From Granulicella paludicola (lineage in GTDB: Bacteria > Acidobacteriota > Terriglobia > Terriglobales > Acidobacteriaceae): DNA of 64,000 nt. The translations under genes and the position numbers were made by a program. This document shows, one piece after another, positions 1-8,455 of the stretch. Below the pieces are notes generated by a model. It saw nothing but the letters and a program-made list of their open reading frames with translations. It ran no database searches and had not been told where the DNA came from. The DNA lies in NCBI RefSeq assembly GCF_025685545.1, contig NZ_JAGSYC010000025.1:682001-746000 (forward strand). Reading direction: 5' to 3'. Positions within the stretch are counted from its first letter, which is position 1. The number at the start of each line of letters is the position of its first letter.

Positions 1-1
1 C

Positions 2-496
2 CGCTCGAGCGGTGGCACGGCGTTATATGACGCGGTGATTGCTTCGGCGGATTATCTGTCAAAGAACGCGCATCGACCGAAGCAGGTGCTGCTGATCGTG
101 ACGGACGGCGACGATAATGCGTCGAGCGCCACGCTGGAGCAGGCAATTCGGCGTGTGCAGGAGCTGGACGGTCCTGCTATCTATTGCATCGGCCTGCTCT
201 TCGGCGATGACACGAGCCGTAGCGAGGCGAAGCACTCCAGAGAGGTTCTCAGCGAGCTGGCTGCGCAGACGGGTGGAGTTGCCTATTTCCCGAAGGCGCT
301 GAAGGATGTGGACGAGATTGCGCAGGAGGTCGCTGCTGATGTTCGCACGCAGTACACCATTGAGTACCGCTCAACGAAGCCGATCTCGCAAGGCGGCTAC
401 CGCCAGATTCATGTAGAGGCCAAGGAAAAGGGCTTCCATGCGCTGACGGTACGTACACGTGCCGGGTACTTCCCGAAGGTAGCTAAGCCCCAATAA
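2..496 (+). CDS. VWFA-related acidobacterial protein, C-terminal part (5' end outside window)
   Basis: The reading frame is open from the first bases of the window, so the gene begins upstream. The visible residues start with SSGGTALYDAV, which matches the loop of a von Willebrand factor A domain, followed by the strand VLLIVTDGDDNAS, a typical VWA beta-strand with its following loop, and the helix-strand unit ending in AIYCIGLLFG. The last 50 residues (TQYTIEYRSTKP, then a YRQIHVEAKEKG segment and RTRAGYFPK) are the tail usually seen in the VWFA-related proteins abundant in Acidobacteria. These are normally exported and probably mediate protein or metal-dependent adhesion; that role is inferred from the family. 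The gene stops with TAA at 494-496, and about 200 bases without a gene follow. The missing N-terminus hides any signal peptide. Confidence 0.85.
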   Translation, partial: RSSGGTALYDAVIASADYLSKNAHRPKQVLLIVTDGDDNASSATLEQAIRRVQELDGPAIYCIGLLFGDDTSRSEAKHSREVLSELAAQTGGVAYFPKALKDVDEIAQEVAADVRTQYTIEYRSTKPISQGGYRQIHVEAKEKGFHALTVRTRAGYFPKVAKPQ

Positions 497-700
497 CCTG
501 ATCTGCCGGCACGATATGTCGAAGGAGCCATCAGTCTCGGGCCTTCAATTTGTTTGGACCGTGGTTATTGCTTTCGCGCGAAGAGGAAATCGCATTCGTC
601 TGAATCTGCATCCAAGCCAAGAGCCTGACCGGACTTAGCCTCATCGGGATAAGATGGTTCGGGTTTGCAGTGGCTGGGCCACTGCGGGAGAACAGACCGG

Positions 701-2457
701 ATGCTGGAATTTTCGACGATCAACGAGTTGTTCCTTACGATGAGCCACAAGGGCTCGAAAACGGTTGCTCAGTGGAAGGACGGCAGCGAGTGGAAGCCCA
801 TCACGTCGCAGCAAATGTATGGACGGGTGCGGGCTGCGGTGGCACTGTTGCAGTCGTGGGGAATTCAACGCGGCGATCGTGTTGCGATGGTATGTGAGAA
901 CCGCTGGAATGGCCTGTGCTGGATTTCGCAATTCTCGGCATGGGCGCGGTGAGCGTGCCGCTGTATCAGACGCTGACGCCGGAGCAGATGGGTTATATCC
1001 TTCGCGACTCAGGCGCGCGAGCCTTCTTTCTTTCAACCAAGCAGCAGTTCAAGAAGCTGGTGGACGCAGGCGAGGTTCCTGCGCTGGAGCATGTGTGCGT
1101 GCTCGACGATGGGCAGTTCGACAATGCTTTGAACTTCAGCGAACCGATGAAGGGCGCGCCGGCGTTGGAATCCCCGGATGAGGGATTCGATTCACTCTTG
1201 ACGCAGGTAAAGCCAGAGGAGCTGGCGACGATTGTGTACACGTCGGGGACCACAGGCGATCCCAAGGGCGTGATGCTGACGCACCAAAATCTGGCGGATA
1301 ACCTGAAGCATTCGACAGACGGGCTCTACATTGACGAGAAGGATTCGTCGATCTCGTTCCTGCCGCTGAGCCACTGTCTCGCACGACATCTGGACTATGC
1401 GATCTATGGCAATGGTGGGCAGATCGCTTACCTGCCGAAGTTCGATGATCTCGTAGGCGCCACAAAGGCTGTGAAGCCGACGATCTTTCTGGCAGTGCCG
1501 CGTGTGTTTGAGAAGGTGCGGCAGGGGACGGAGTCGAAGCCGCAGGGCTTCCGCAAGAAGATCTTCAACTGGGCGCTGGGCGTGGGTAAGAGCAATCGCG
1601 CGACAGTCGCCAAGGGTGAGGAGCCGGGATCGCCGCTGTGGAAGCTTGCGAACAAGCTGGTGTATTCGAAGCTGCGCGAGGCTCTGGGCGGCAACGTGCG
1701 GCTGTTCGTCTCGGGTGGAGCCCCGCTGGGTATGGATTCCGCGAACTGGTTCCTCGATATGAACGTGCGCATCTTTGAAGGCTATGGCCTGACGGAGACA
1801 TCGCCGGTGCTGTCGCGCAACACTTTTGATTCCTATCGGTTGGGTACAGTCGGTGAAGTGATACCGAATATTGAGATTCGTACCGCAGCCGACGGTGAGA
1901 TCGAGGTGAAGGGCACTTCGGTGTTCGCGGGCTACTGGCGGCGTGAAGAGGCAACGAAGGCTGAGTTCACCGAAGATGGGTGGTTCAAGACCGGTGACAT
2001 TGGCAAGCTGGAAGATAATTTCCTCTCAATCACGGATCGCAAAAAGGAGTTGCTTAAGACCAGTGGCGGCAAGTACATCGCGCCGCAACCGATTGAAGGC
2101 AAGCTGAAGGCCGATGGCCTCATCAGCAATGCTGCGCTGATCGGCGACAACCGTAAGTACGCGAGCGTCTTGATCTCTCCGAACATTCCGGCACTGGAGA
2201 AGTGGGCGGGACAGAATGGTGTCGCGGCAGGCGACCATGCCGCGATGGTGAAGGATCCGAAGGTGCAGAAGCTGTACGAAGAGATCGTGAAGAAGGTGAA
2301 CAGCGGTCTGGAGCATCACGAGACCATCAAGAAGGTGACAGTGGTGTCGGAAGAGTGGAATGTGGACTCCGGCGAACTGACGCCCAGCATGAAGCTGAAG
2401 CGCCGTGTGATCCTCGAGAAGTACAAGGATGAAATTGCAGGGATGTATCACGAATAG
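701..2457 (+). pseudogene. Long-chain acyl-CoA synthetase (AMP-forming), broken by a 1-base deletion near 907
   Basis: ATP-dependent activation of fatty acids to acyl-CoA. The first frame runs from ATG 701 (GGGAG at 686-690 is a fitting ribosome site) through MLEFSTINELF to ENRW at 899-907; the second frame takes over at 907 with EWPVLDFAILGMG and continues to TAG at 2455-2457. Joining the frames by restoring one G in the GG at 906-907 gives an uninterrupted protein of about 586 residues, normal for the family. The second part holds the ATP-binding loop YTSGTTGDPKGVM (near 1236-1275), the GYGLTETSP motif (near 1780), FKTGDIG and DRKKELLKTSGGKYIAP. Without correction the first frame ends at 952. 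Everything else is intact, so this is either a very recent mutation or a sequencing error. A hairpin terminator follows. Identity as a synthetase is sure; chain-length preference is inferred. Confidence 0.9.
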
Positions 2458-2473
2458 AAGGGGCATCGAAATG

Positions 2474-2524
2474 AAAAGCTCCGAGTCTCAGCCGAGGAAT
2501 CGACTGGGAATCGGAGCTTTTTTT
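2474..2524 (+). terminator. Rho-independent terminator after the acyl-CoA synthetase
   Basis: An 11-bp perfect stem (AAAAGCTCCGA at 2474-2484 with TCGGAGCTTTT at 2511-2521) encloses a 26-base loop and is followed by a run of seven T (2518-2524). It begins 16 bases after the synthetase stop codon. Confidence 0.8.
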
Positions 2525-2568
2525 CGTAGGACGAAACGTTCGGTGGGATGGTGCATCCTATTAGATAG

Positions 2569-3588
2569 ATGACCCTGTTACGACGATCGACCAAAGTAGG
2601 GAAAACCTATCAGAATCCCGTTCCAACGCAGGTTGGCGGGTTCAGCACGATGTGGAAGGTGCTGCCCGAGTTCCTGTTTAACCGCCAGGAGGCAGAGCCG
2701 AAGACGCCGCTGGGACCTTTCACGACGGATGCGTCAGTGTATGCGAAGAACCCAGCAAGCGGGCTGCGGGTGACATGGTTCGGGCACTCCTCGTCCCTGG
2801 TGGAGATCGACGGCGTGCGGGTGCTGATCGATCCCGTGTGGGAGCAGCGGGCCAGCCCCTTCTCTTTTATGGGGCCGAAGCGCTTTTATGCGCCGACGCT
2901 GGCGCTGGAGGCCATGCCAAAGCTGGATGTGGTGCTTATTTCCCACGATCATTACGACCACCTCGGCGCTAAGACAGTGAAGCGTTTGGCAAAGTTGCAG
3001 CCGCAGGCGAAGTGGGTGACGGCGCTGGGTGTTGGTGCGTGGCTACGCAAGTTTGGTGTCGCTGCTGCACAGATCACAGAGCTGGACTGGACGGAGAGCG
3101 TCGAGGTTGGAGCCTTGAAGCTAACGATGTGGCCTTCGCGTCACTTTTCCGGGCGCGGTCTCGGTGACCGGTTTACGACGCTATGAGGCTCCTACGTGCT
3201 GGAGACGCCGCAGCACCGTTTGTATTACGGGGCGGATTCGGGCCCCTGGGAAGGTTACGCGGAGATCGGTGCTCAGTACGACGGTTTCGACGTAGTCATG
3301 CTGGAGATTGGGGCGTCTTCGCCCTATTGGCCGACCATTCACCTGGGACCAGATGCTGCCGTCGCAGCGTATGAGGCGATGGGTGGGCTGACGGGTGGTG
3401 GCGTGCTGATGCCGATTCACTGGGGACTCTTCAATCTGGCACTGCATGGGTGGCGCCAGCCAATGGAGCGAATGATCGAGCTGGCGGCGGAGCGCGGCGT
3501 CAAACTATGGTCTCCGCGACCAGGGGAGCCGACGGAGGTCGTACGCGGCGATGGTTTGTGGTCGTCCTGGTGGCAGCAACGAGGCTAA
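2569..3588 (+). pseudogene. Metallo-beta-lactamase-fold hydrolase with an in-frame TGA at 3184-3186
   Basis: The frame from ATG 2569 shows the metal-binding motif SHDHYDHLG (His126, His128, Asp130, His131) and a further His192 in WPSRHFSGRGL, as in the UlaG/NAPE-PLD-like branch of the fold. Codon 206 is TGA, and the same frame continues without a gap as GSYVLETPQHRLYYGADSG with the expected second-half metal Asp, then MPIHWGLFNLAL. Members of this branch usually read LWGS at this point, so TGA most likely replaces TGG (Trp). With Trp restored the protein is 339 residues. Substrate unknown; relatives hydrolyse phosphodiester, phospholipid or lactone bonds. As written the product would stop at 205 residues and lack the second half of the active site. 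Either a recent nonsense mutation or a base-calling error. Confidence 0.85.
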
Positions 3589-3818
3589 GTGTTCTTGCTT
3601 CAGGCAGTTGCAAGATAAACCTAACTTGTAGCTTGAGAATGTGTTGACTTGCGAGATTCCTAACTCCTTCGTTAGTAATGACTTAGTTACTCTTGCCGGA
3701 TGCAGTTCCTAAAGCAGGAACGTGCCTGAGAAAACTCTTGTATGCCTGTGGAAAATCCGGTACAACAGCAACTACCGGAAAGAACGCGGAAGATTCCGGA
3801 GGTCTGGAGACGAAAGCC

Positions 3819-4073
3819 ATGGCAGCAGTAGCGCAGGGGCAGCAGGTAGCGGTTCGCGAGGTGATGGATATCCGTCAGGCGGCGGAGTACCTGGGCATCA
3901 GCGGCGACACGCTGTATCGGTACGCGTCCGAAGGCTTTGTGCCGGCGTTCAAACTGGGGAACCGGTGGCGGTTTCGCAAGAGCCTGCTCGATAACTGGAT
4001 GGATGAGAAGAGCGGTGTGGTTTCGGCGTCGGTGGACCCGGCGGTGAAGAAGCCGGTGGCGCGGGCACGGTAG
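3819..4073 (+). CDS. Small excisionase-type helix-turn-helix DNA-binding protein
   Basis: 84 residues if translation begins at ATG 3819, which has GGAG at 3806-3809 nine bases upstream. Residues 16-62 (MDIRQAAEYLGISGDTLYRY onward, then VPAFKLGNRWRFRKSLLDNW) form a MerR-like winged HTH of the helix_turn_helix type 17/excisionase family, which binds DNA. The C-terminal 20 residues are basic and low in complexity. The frame stays open upstream to 3693, so a form with 42 extra residues cannot be excluded, but that extension lacks a good ribosome site and looks unlike the family. No integrase or phage gene lies nearby, so it is more likely a stand-alone regulator than a true excisionase. Its target is unknown. 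Short inverted repeats upstream at 3660-3692 are possible binding sites. Confidence 0.8.
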   Translation: MAAVAQGQQVAVREVMDIRQAAEYLGISGDTLYRYASEGFVPAFKLGNRWRFRKSLLDNWMDEKSGVVSASVDPAVKKPVARAR

Positions 4074-4155
4074 CTGGCCTTCATCTGTCCTACCGTGAGC
4101 AGACTCGCTGCTCCGAATAAAAATCTCCAAAGAGTACGGCGCTCTTACATATTTT

Positions 4156-4210
4156 CGAAGGCGGCGCTTCGCGTGATGCCCACCTTAGCTGCGGCGAAGA
4201 TGGGGCACCC
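4156..4210. repeat. Dispersed palindromic repeat, family A, short copy
   Basis: Contains GATGCCCACCTTAGC and GAAGATGGGGCACCC, the two arms shared with copies at 25174-25281, 26816-26887 and 30492-30562. The central loop is shorter here than in the other copies. It lies between the HTH gene and the convergent metallophosphoesterase gene. Confidence 0.75.
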
Positions 4211-4225
4211 GATCTCTGGGCATGA

Positions 4226-5122
4226 CTAAGTGTCGTCGCGCATCAGGGTGAAGTGCGAGATCTCCGAGGGGCAATGAAAGCGGAAGGGCAGGCCGACGGT
4301 GCCGATGCCACGGTTCACATACAGTTTGGTATCGCCTACCTGGTAGAGACCCTGCACATACTTGCGGCCAAGCGGAGGCAGGATCAGTGGACCTGCGATG
4401 GGCAGGCGTACCTGTCCGCCATGGCTGTGGCCTGAGAGCATCAGGTCGACTTTGGCAAAGCGCGGATCGAGCGCAAGAGTGTCGATGTAATCGGGTTCGT
4501 GGCACATCAGGATGATGGGTACTTTTGGGTCGTGAGGGAGTGTGGTGGCCAGGTCCGGCTTGTTGAACGAGGCGTCGTCAGTCCCGCCGAGCCAGATGCG
4601 CTCATAGCCGCGCTCGATGGGGACGTAGCTGTCGATAAGGAAGGGCGTTCCGTGGGTGCGGAGGACGTCCACGATTCGCCGGGGGCCGACGGCGGCTTCA
4701 TGGTTGCCGAGAATGGCGTAACGCTGGGGTGCCTGGAGGCCAGAGAGGATTTCGGCGGCGACCCCTGCATATTTGAAGGCATAGGAGGCCGGCAGAGGGC
4801 CGCGGCTGATGAAGTCGCCAGTAAGGAGTACAAGGTCAGGGTTAAGGGCGTTGACCTCGGCAACCACCTTTTCGAGGAACCAGGCCTCGGTGTACTCCTT
4901 CAGGTGGATGTCACTGATCTGGACGATGCGGAAGCCGACGAAGGTGTCAGGCAGGTTCTTCAGGGCGAAGACGTGGTGTGAGGTTTCAAGCTGATGCCGA
5001 CCGATGGTTCCAGAGTAGGCGGCGAGTCCCGCTGCGAAGGCGGCGCCTCCACCGATGAAAGCCCGGCGGGTGATTGGGGACACCGTCTTTGGATAACGGC
5101 GGAGGCCGGAATCATAACGCAT
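4226..5122 (-). CDS. Tat-exported metallophosphoesterase (YaeI/calcineurin-like)
   Basis: 298 residues. Residues 19-37 carry twin arginines (TRRAFIGGG) followed by a hydrophobic stretch, so export by the Tat pathway is likely. The dinuclear metal site of the calcineurin-like fold is complete: DIH at 71-73, GD at 102-103, GNHE at 139-142, H208 in MCHEPD, and GHSHGG at 231-236. Length and motif order fit the YaeI/YkuE group, whose characterised members act on phosphodiesters or lipid pyrophosphates; the substrate here is unknown. The first ATG at 5122 leaves 18 residues before the RR pair; a GTG 13 codons further in (VSPITRR) is an alternative start. The gene is transcribed divergently from the peptidase gene at 5219 and ends beside a family A repeat. 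Confidence 0.88.
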   Translation of the reverse strand: MRYDSGLRRYPKTVSPITRRAFIGGGAAFAAGLAAYSGTIGRHQLETSHHVFALKNLPDTFVGFRIVQISDIHLKEYTEAWFLEKVVAEVNALNPDLVLLTGDFISRGPLPASYAFKYAGVAAEILSGLQAPQRYAILGNHEAAVGPRRIVDVLRTHGTPFLIDSYVPIERGYERIWLGGTDDASFNKPDLATTLPHDPKVPIILMCHEPDYIDTLALDPRFAKVDLMLSGHSHGGQVRLPIAGPLILPPLGRKYVQGLYQVGDTKLYVNRGIGTVGLPFRFHCPSEISHFTLMRDDT

Positions 5123-5218
5123 ACATCATGATAGCTGGTCTGGTCGTCTGTTAGGTACTGGGAACCTTGATCGTCGGCTATCGTCCATTTCAAGACCCTC
5201 TACAGGTAAAATCAACGG

Positions 5219-6337
5219 ATGCAACAGGCAGGAACGAAGAAGCCCGGGTCCCAGCATTCTGAACGACGTAAGCAAGCCGCGAAAGCTGCGGCAAAGGCTG
5301 GGGCAGCGGCGTTGCTGGTGACACATCTGCCAGACGTGCGGTATCTCACTGGATTTACTGGCTCGAACGGAGCGGTAGGGATCGCGGGTGGGCGCGCTGC
5401 CTTATTTACAGATGGACGGTACACGACGCAGGCAAGGGACGAAGCTCCCGGGCTCAGGGTAAACGTAGAAAAAGGCTCCGCTGCGGTGCGTGCGGTGGAG
5501 TGGCTGGCGGGTCTGGGTGTGGCGACCTGCGCTTTCGACGCAGGACAGACCTCAGTAGCTGATTTCGAGGCGCTGAAGAAGGCTGTACCGGGGAGGGTGC
5601 GGCGAAGCTTCTTTGTAGCGGCAGATGGACTGGTTGCGAAGATCCGCGAGATCAAGGATGCCGGCGAGATCAAGCTAATGAAGAAGGCTGCTGCCTTGGG
5701 GTGCCATCTCTTTGAGGGTGTATTGGAGCACATGGTGGTCGGCGCCACGGAGATGGAGGTAGCTGCTCAGTTGGAGTTGCTGGCTCGTCGGGGCGGCGCG
5801 GAAGCGATGAGCTTCGAGACGATTGTGGCGAGCGGTGTGCGCAGCGCGCTGCCGCACGGACGCGCGACGCGGGCTAAGCTGCCGAGGCGTGGCTTCGTGA
5901 CCCTGGATTTTGGAGTTGTATTGGATGGATACTGCTCGGACATGACGCGCACGGTACACATGGGCAAGGCGAGTGAAGAAGAGTGGGACGTGTATCATTC
6001 GGTGCTGGAAGCACAGAAGGCAGCAGTGGCTGCGGTGCGTCCAGGTGTGAGCTGTGGCGATGTGGATGAGGCAGCGCGATCGGTGCTGCGAGCGGCTGGG
6101 CTGGAGAAGGCTTTCAGTCACTCCACCGGGCACGGCGTAGGGCTGGAGATTCATGAAGGACCCCGGGTGGCGGCGAAGCAGGAGCAGGTGCTGGAGCCGG
6201 GGATGATGATTACGATTGAACCTGGGGCGTATCTCCCCGGCAAGTTCGGCGTGCGCATCGAAGATATGGTGCTGGTAACGCCGAAGGGTGGCGAGGTCTT
6301 GACCGCCGCAAGCCCGAAGGCGTGGATTGAGTTGTAA
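5219..6337 (+). CDS. M24 family Xaa-Pro peptidase
   Basis: A cytosolic metallopeptidase that removes N-terminal residues preceding proline. Of 372 residues, about 1-145 form the creatinase-like N-terminal domain and 146-372 the pita-bread catalytic domain. All five metal ligands are visible: D230 (LDFGVVLDG), D241 (CSDMTRT), H305 (STGHGVGLEIH), E334 (ITIEPGAY) and E348 (GVRIEDM). The length is closer to PepQ/YqhT-type prolidases than to the 440-residue E. coli PepP, so aminopeptidase versus dipeptidase activity is left open. ATG 5219 has no Shine-Dalgarno site, and TAAAAT at 5207-5212 is placed so that transcription would begin near the ATG, which suggests a leaderless mRNA. It precedes accB-accC by 54 bases, a common order in acidobacteria as far as I recall. 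Confidence 0.92.
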   Translation: MQQAGTKKPGSQHSERRKQAAKAAAKAGAAALLVTHLPDVRYLTGFTGSNGAVGIAGGRAALFTDGRYTTQARDEAPGLRVNVEKGSAAVRAVEWLAGLGVATCAFDAGQTSVADFEALKKAVPGRVRRSFFVAADGLVAKIREIKDAGEIKLMKKAAALGCHLFEGVLEHMVVGATEMEVAAQLELLARRGGAEAMSFETIVASGVRSALPHGRATRAKLPRRGFVTLDFGVVLDGYCSDMTRTVHMGKASEEEWDVYHSVLEAQKAAVAAVRPGVSCGDVDEAARSVLRAAGLEKAFSHSTGHGVGLEIHEGPRVAAKQEQVLEPGMMITIEPGAYLPGKFGVRIEDMVLVTPKGGEVLTAASPKAWIEL

Positions 6338-6343
6338 GGGCAG

Positions 6344-6371
6344 GGATTAGGAAACAAGGATTAGGGATTAG
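6344..6371 (+). repeat. Three GGATTAG units between the peptidase gene and accB
   Basis: GGATTAG occurs at 6344-6350, 6358-6364 and 6365-6371, all in the same direction, separated by GAAACAA once and then directly joined. They fill most of the 54-base gap before accB. Confidence 0.6.
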
Positions 6372-6391
6372 AAATACAAATAGGAGATGAG

Positions 6392-6895
6392 ATGGATCAG
6401 AAGGATTTGAAGGAGTTGCAGGAGCTGGTTGAGTTTTTGAAGGCCAGCGGGATTGCCGAGTTTGAGATGGAGCGCCCGGACCTGAAGGTGGGCCTGAAGT
6501 TTGTGGGCACAGCGGCTCCGTCGAGTGGCATTGATGCGGCGCAGCTGGCGGCGTTGATGTCTGCGTCACGTGGCTCGGCTCCAGCGGTTACTCCCATGGC
6601 AGCTGCTCCTGTCGCTGCGGCGGCAGCTCCGGCGGCGCCTGCGGCTGATCCGCATGAGGGCGCGCACATTGTGAAGTCGCCGATCGTGGGCACTTTTTAT
6701 GCTTCGCCTTCTCCCGATGCGCCTGCTTTCGTGCAGGAGGGTGACACGGTGAGCGTGGGCAAGGTGCTCTGTATCGTCGAGGCCATGAAGCTGATGAATG
6801 AGATTGAGAGCGATGCCGCTGGCAAGATCGTGAAGGTATTCGTCACGCCTGGTCAACCGGTGGAGTATGGGCAGCCGCTGTTCGCGATCAAGTAG
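6392..6895 (+). CDS. accB: Biotin carboxyl carrier protein of acetyl-CoA carboxylase
   Basis: 167 residues, a usual size for AccB. Residues 1-40 are the N-terminal segment that joins the biotin carboxylase complex, 60-87 an Ala/Pro-rich flexible linker, and 90-167 the biotinyl domain with EAMKLMNEI, where K133 is the biotinylated lysine. The domain carries the carboxyl group between biotin carboxylase and carboxyltransferase in malonyl-CoA formation. AGGAG at 6382-6386 sets the start at ATG 6392. accC follows after 89 bases, which hold a family B repeat; the two genes are probably co-transcribed. The carboxyltransferase genes accA and accD are not in this window. Confidence 0.97.
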   Translation: MDQKDLKELQELVEFLKASGIAEFEMERPDLKVGLKFVGTAAPSSGIDAAQLAALMSASRGSAPAVTPMAAAPVAAAAAPAAPAADPHEGAHIVKSPIVGTFYASPSPDAPAFVQEGDTVSVGKVLCIVEAMKLMNEIESDAAGKIVKVFVTPGQPVEYGQPLFAIK

Positions 6896-6916
6896 GGTCT
6901 CGTGGCGCAATGGTGA

Positions 6917-6950
6917 AGCAGATTCTTCCGTTGCGCTGCGGAATGACAAA
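6917..6950. repeat. Dispersed repeat, family B, divergent copy
   Basis: GCAGATTCTTCCGTTGCGCT followed by GCGGAATGACAAA resembles the copies at 25112-25143 and 26896-26926 (GCAGATTCCCTTCGGGAATG then ACAAA), with a longer loop. It sits between accB and accC. Confidence 0.65.
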
Positions 6951-6984
6951 CTAAGAAGCAAGAATGTTCGAGTAAGGGTGCTGG

Positions 6985-8367
6985 ATGTTTCGTAAAGTTT
7001 TGATTGCAAACCGTGGTGAGATTGCGCTGCGCGTCATCAATGCGTGCAAGGAAATGGGTGTCCGCACGGTTGCGGTGTACTCGGAGGCGGACCGCAACAG
7101 CCTGCATGTGAAGTTTGCGGATGAGGCGATCTGCATCGGGCCACCGCCTTCGAAGGACAGCTACCTCAACGTTCCGGCTGTGATCTCCGCAGCGGAGATC
7201 ACGGGCGCGGATGCGATTCATCCGGGCTACGGGCTGCTCAGCGAGAACGCTAGCTTTGCTGAGGTGTGCCGCGCAAGCAACATCAAGTTTATCGGACCCC
7301 CGCCTGAAGTGATTCAGATGATGGGTGAGAAGTCGACGGCGCGCCAAACGATGAAGGACGCGAAGGTGCCGATTCTGCCGGGTTCCGACGGCATTCTGTC
7401 CAGCGAGCAAGAGGCGCTGAAGATCGCGGAGAAAATCAAGTATCCGGTGATCCTGAAGGCAGTCGCCGGTGGTGGCGGTCGCGGTATGCGCATCGTGCGC
7501 ACCAAAGAAGAGCTGCCTGCGCTTTACCAGAGCGCGTCTACCGAAGCGTTAAATGCGTTCTCGAACGGCGACCTGTACATGGAGAAGTTCATCGAGCGTC
7601 CACGCCACATCGAGTTTCAGGTGCTGGCCGATGAGCATGGCAATGTGATGTCTCTTGGCGAGCGTGAGTGCTCGATTCAGCGGCGGCATCAGAAGCTGAT
7701 TGAAGAGGCTCCGAGCCTGCAGATCACGCAGAAGCAGCGTGAGGACATCGCGGCGGTCATCAAGAAGTCGCTGAAGGCGATTGGTTATTGGAATGCTGGA
7801 ACGATTGAGTTTCTGATGGATGAAGATGGCGAGATCTACTTCATCGAGATGAACACGCGTATCCAGGTGGAGCACTGTGTCACCGAGATGGTGACTGGCG
7901 TCGATCTCGTGAAGGCGCAGCTGCGCATTGCGGCGGGCGAGAAGCTCTCGGACATCGTGCCGGAGGTGCCGATCATCACCGGCCATGCGATCGAATGCCG
8001 TATCAATGCAGAGCATCCGGAGAAGTTCACGCCGAGCCCCGGCAAGATCAAAGTCTTCAACCTGCCCGGCGGCAATGGTGTGCGCGTGGATACAGCACAG
8101 TATGCCGAAGGTGTGGTGCCGCAGTATTACGATTCGCTGATTGCGAAGCTGATCTGCCATGGCAAAGATCGCGAAGAGGCGATGGACAAGATGCAGCGCG
8201 CGTTGAGCCAGTTCGTGGTGCAGGGAATCTTCACGTCGATCCCGTTACATCAGCGGATCTTTGCCGATGAGGGCTTCCGGTCCGGCGACTTCGATACGAA
8301 GTTCATGGAGAGGTTCCTGGAGCGCGAAAAGGAAGCTCGCGCGAAGGAAGCGGAGAAGACCGCGTAG
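6985..8367 (+). CDS. accC: Biotin carboxylase subunit of acetyl-CoA carboxylase
   Basis: 460 residues, close to the 449 of the E. coli enzyme. It carboxylates the biotin on AccB with ATP and bicarbonate. Domains in order: N-terminal Rossmann-like domain beginning [13 protein letters not shown], the ATP-grasp domain with the glycine loop AGGGGRGM (161-168), [12 protein letters not shown] (227-238) and the catalytic block [14 protein letters not shown] (288-301), then the C-terminal domain from about 335. All expected motifs are present. The last 15 residues are Lys/Glu/Ala-rich and slightly longer than usual. Start at ATG 6985; the upstream gap contains a repeat. A 10-bp hairpin lies 36 bases after the stop. 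Confidence 0.97.
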   Translation: MFRKVLIANRGEIALRVINACKEMGVRTVAVYSEADRNSLHVKFADEAICIGPPPSKDSYLNVPAVISAAEITGADAIHPGYGLLSENASFAEVCRASNIKFIGPPPEVIQMMGEKSTARQTMKDAKVPILPGSDGILSSEQEALKIAEKIKYPVILKAVAGGGGRGMRIVRTKEELPALYQSASTEALNAFSNGDLYMEKFIERPRHIEFQVLADEHGNVMSLGERECSIQRRHQKLIEEAPSLQITQKQREDIAAVIKKSLKAIGYWNAGTIEFLMDEDGEIYFIEMNTRIQVEHCVTEMVTGVDLVKAQLRIAAGEKLSDIVPEVPIITGHAIECRINAEHPEKFTPSPGKIKVFNLPGGNGVRVDTAQYAEGVVPQYYDSLIAKLICHGKDREEAMDKMQRALSQFVVQGIFTSIPLHQRIFADEGFRSGDFDTKFMERFLEREKEARAKEAEKTA

Positions 8368-8403
8368 ACCCGATTTGGAAAGTGCGCGGGTGTCATAAGA
8401 GCG

Positions 8404-8430
8404 ATGGCGGAGCGAAAGCTCCGCCATTTC
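8404..8430 (+). terminator. Perfect GNRA-capped hairpin between accC and thiE
   Basis: ATGGCGGAGC (8404-8413) pairs fully with GCTCCGCCAT (8418-8427) across a GAAA tetraloop. Only TTTC follows, so termination may be partial. The next gene begins 26 bases later on the same strand; the hairpin could instead protect the accC mRNA end. Confidence 0.6.
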
Positions 8431-8455
8431 AACGCAGGACGTGGGATGTAGGTTG

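Noticed and set aside
899-920. Programmed frameshift in the acyl-CoA synthetase gene
   Set aside because: No slippery heptamer, internal ribosome site or strong hairpin at the place, and the family is not known for recoding.
3184-3186. TGA read as selenocysteine in the MBL-fold gene
   Set aside because: The aligned residue is Trp in the family, not Cys, and I see no stem-loop directly downstream that fits a bacterial SECIS element.
3819-4073. Excisionase as evidence of a prophage or integrated element
   Set aside because: No integrase, attachment site, tRNA gene or phage gene near it; this HTH type is common in ordinary regulators.
8368-8455. TPP riboswitch before thiE
   Set aside because: The leader is short and contains only the accC hairpin; no conserved thi-box sequence was seen.
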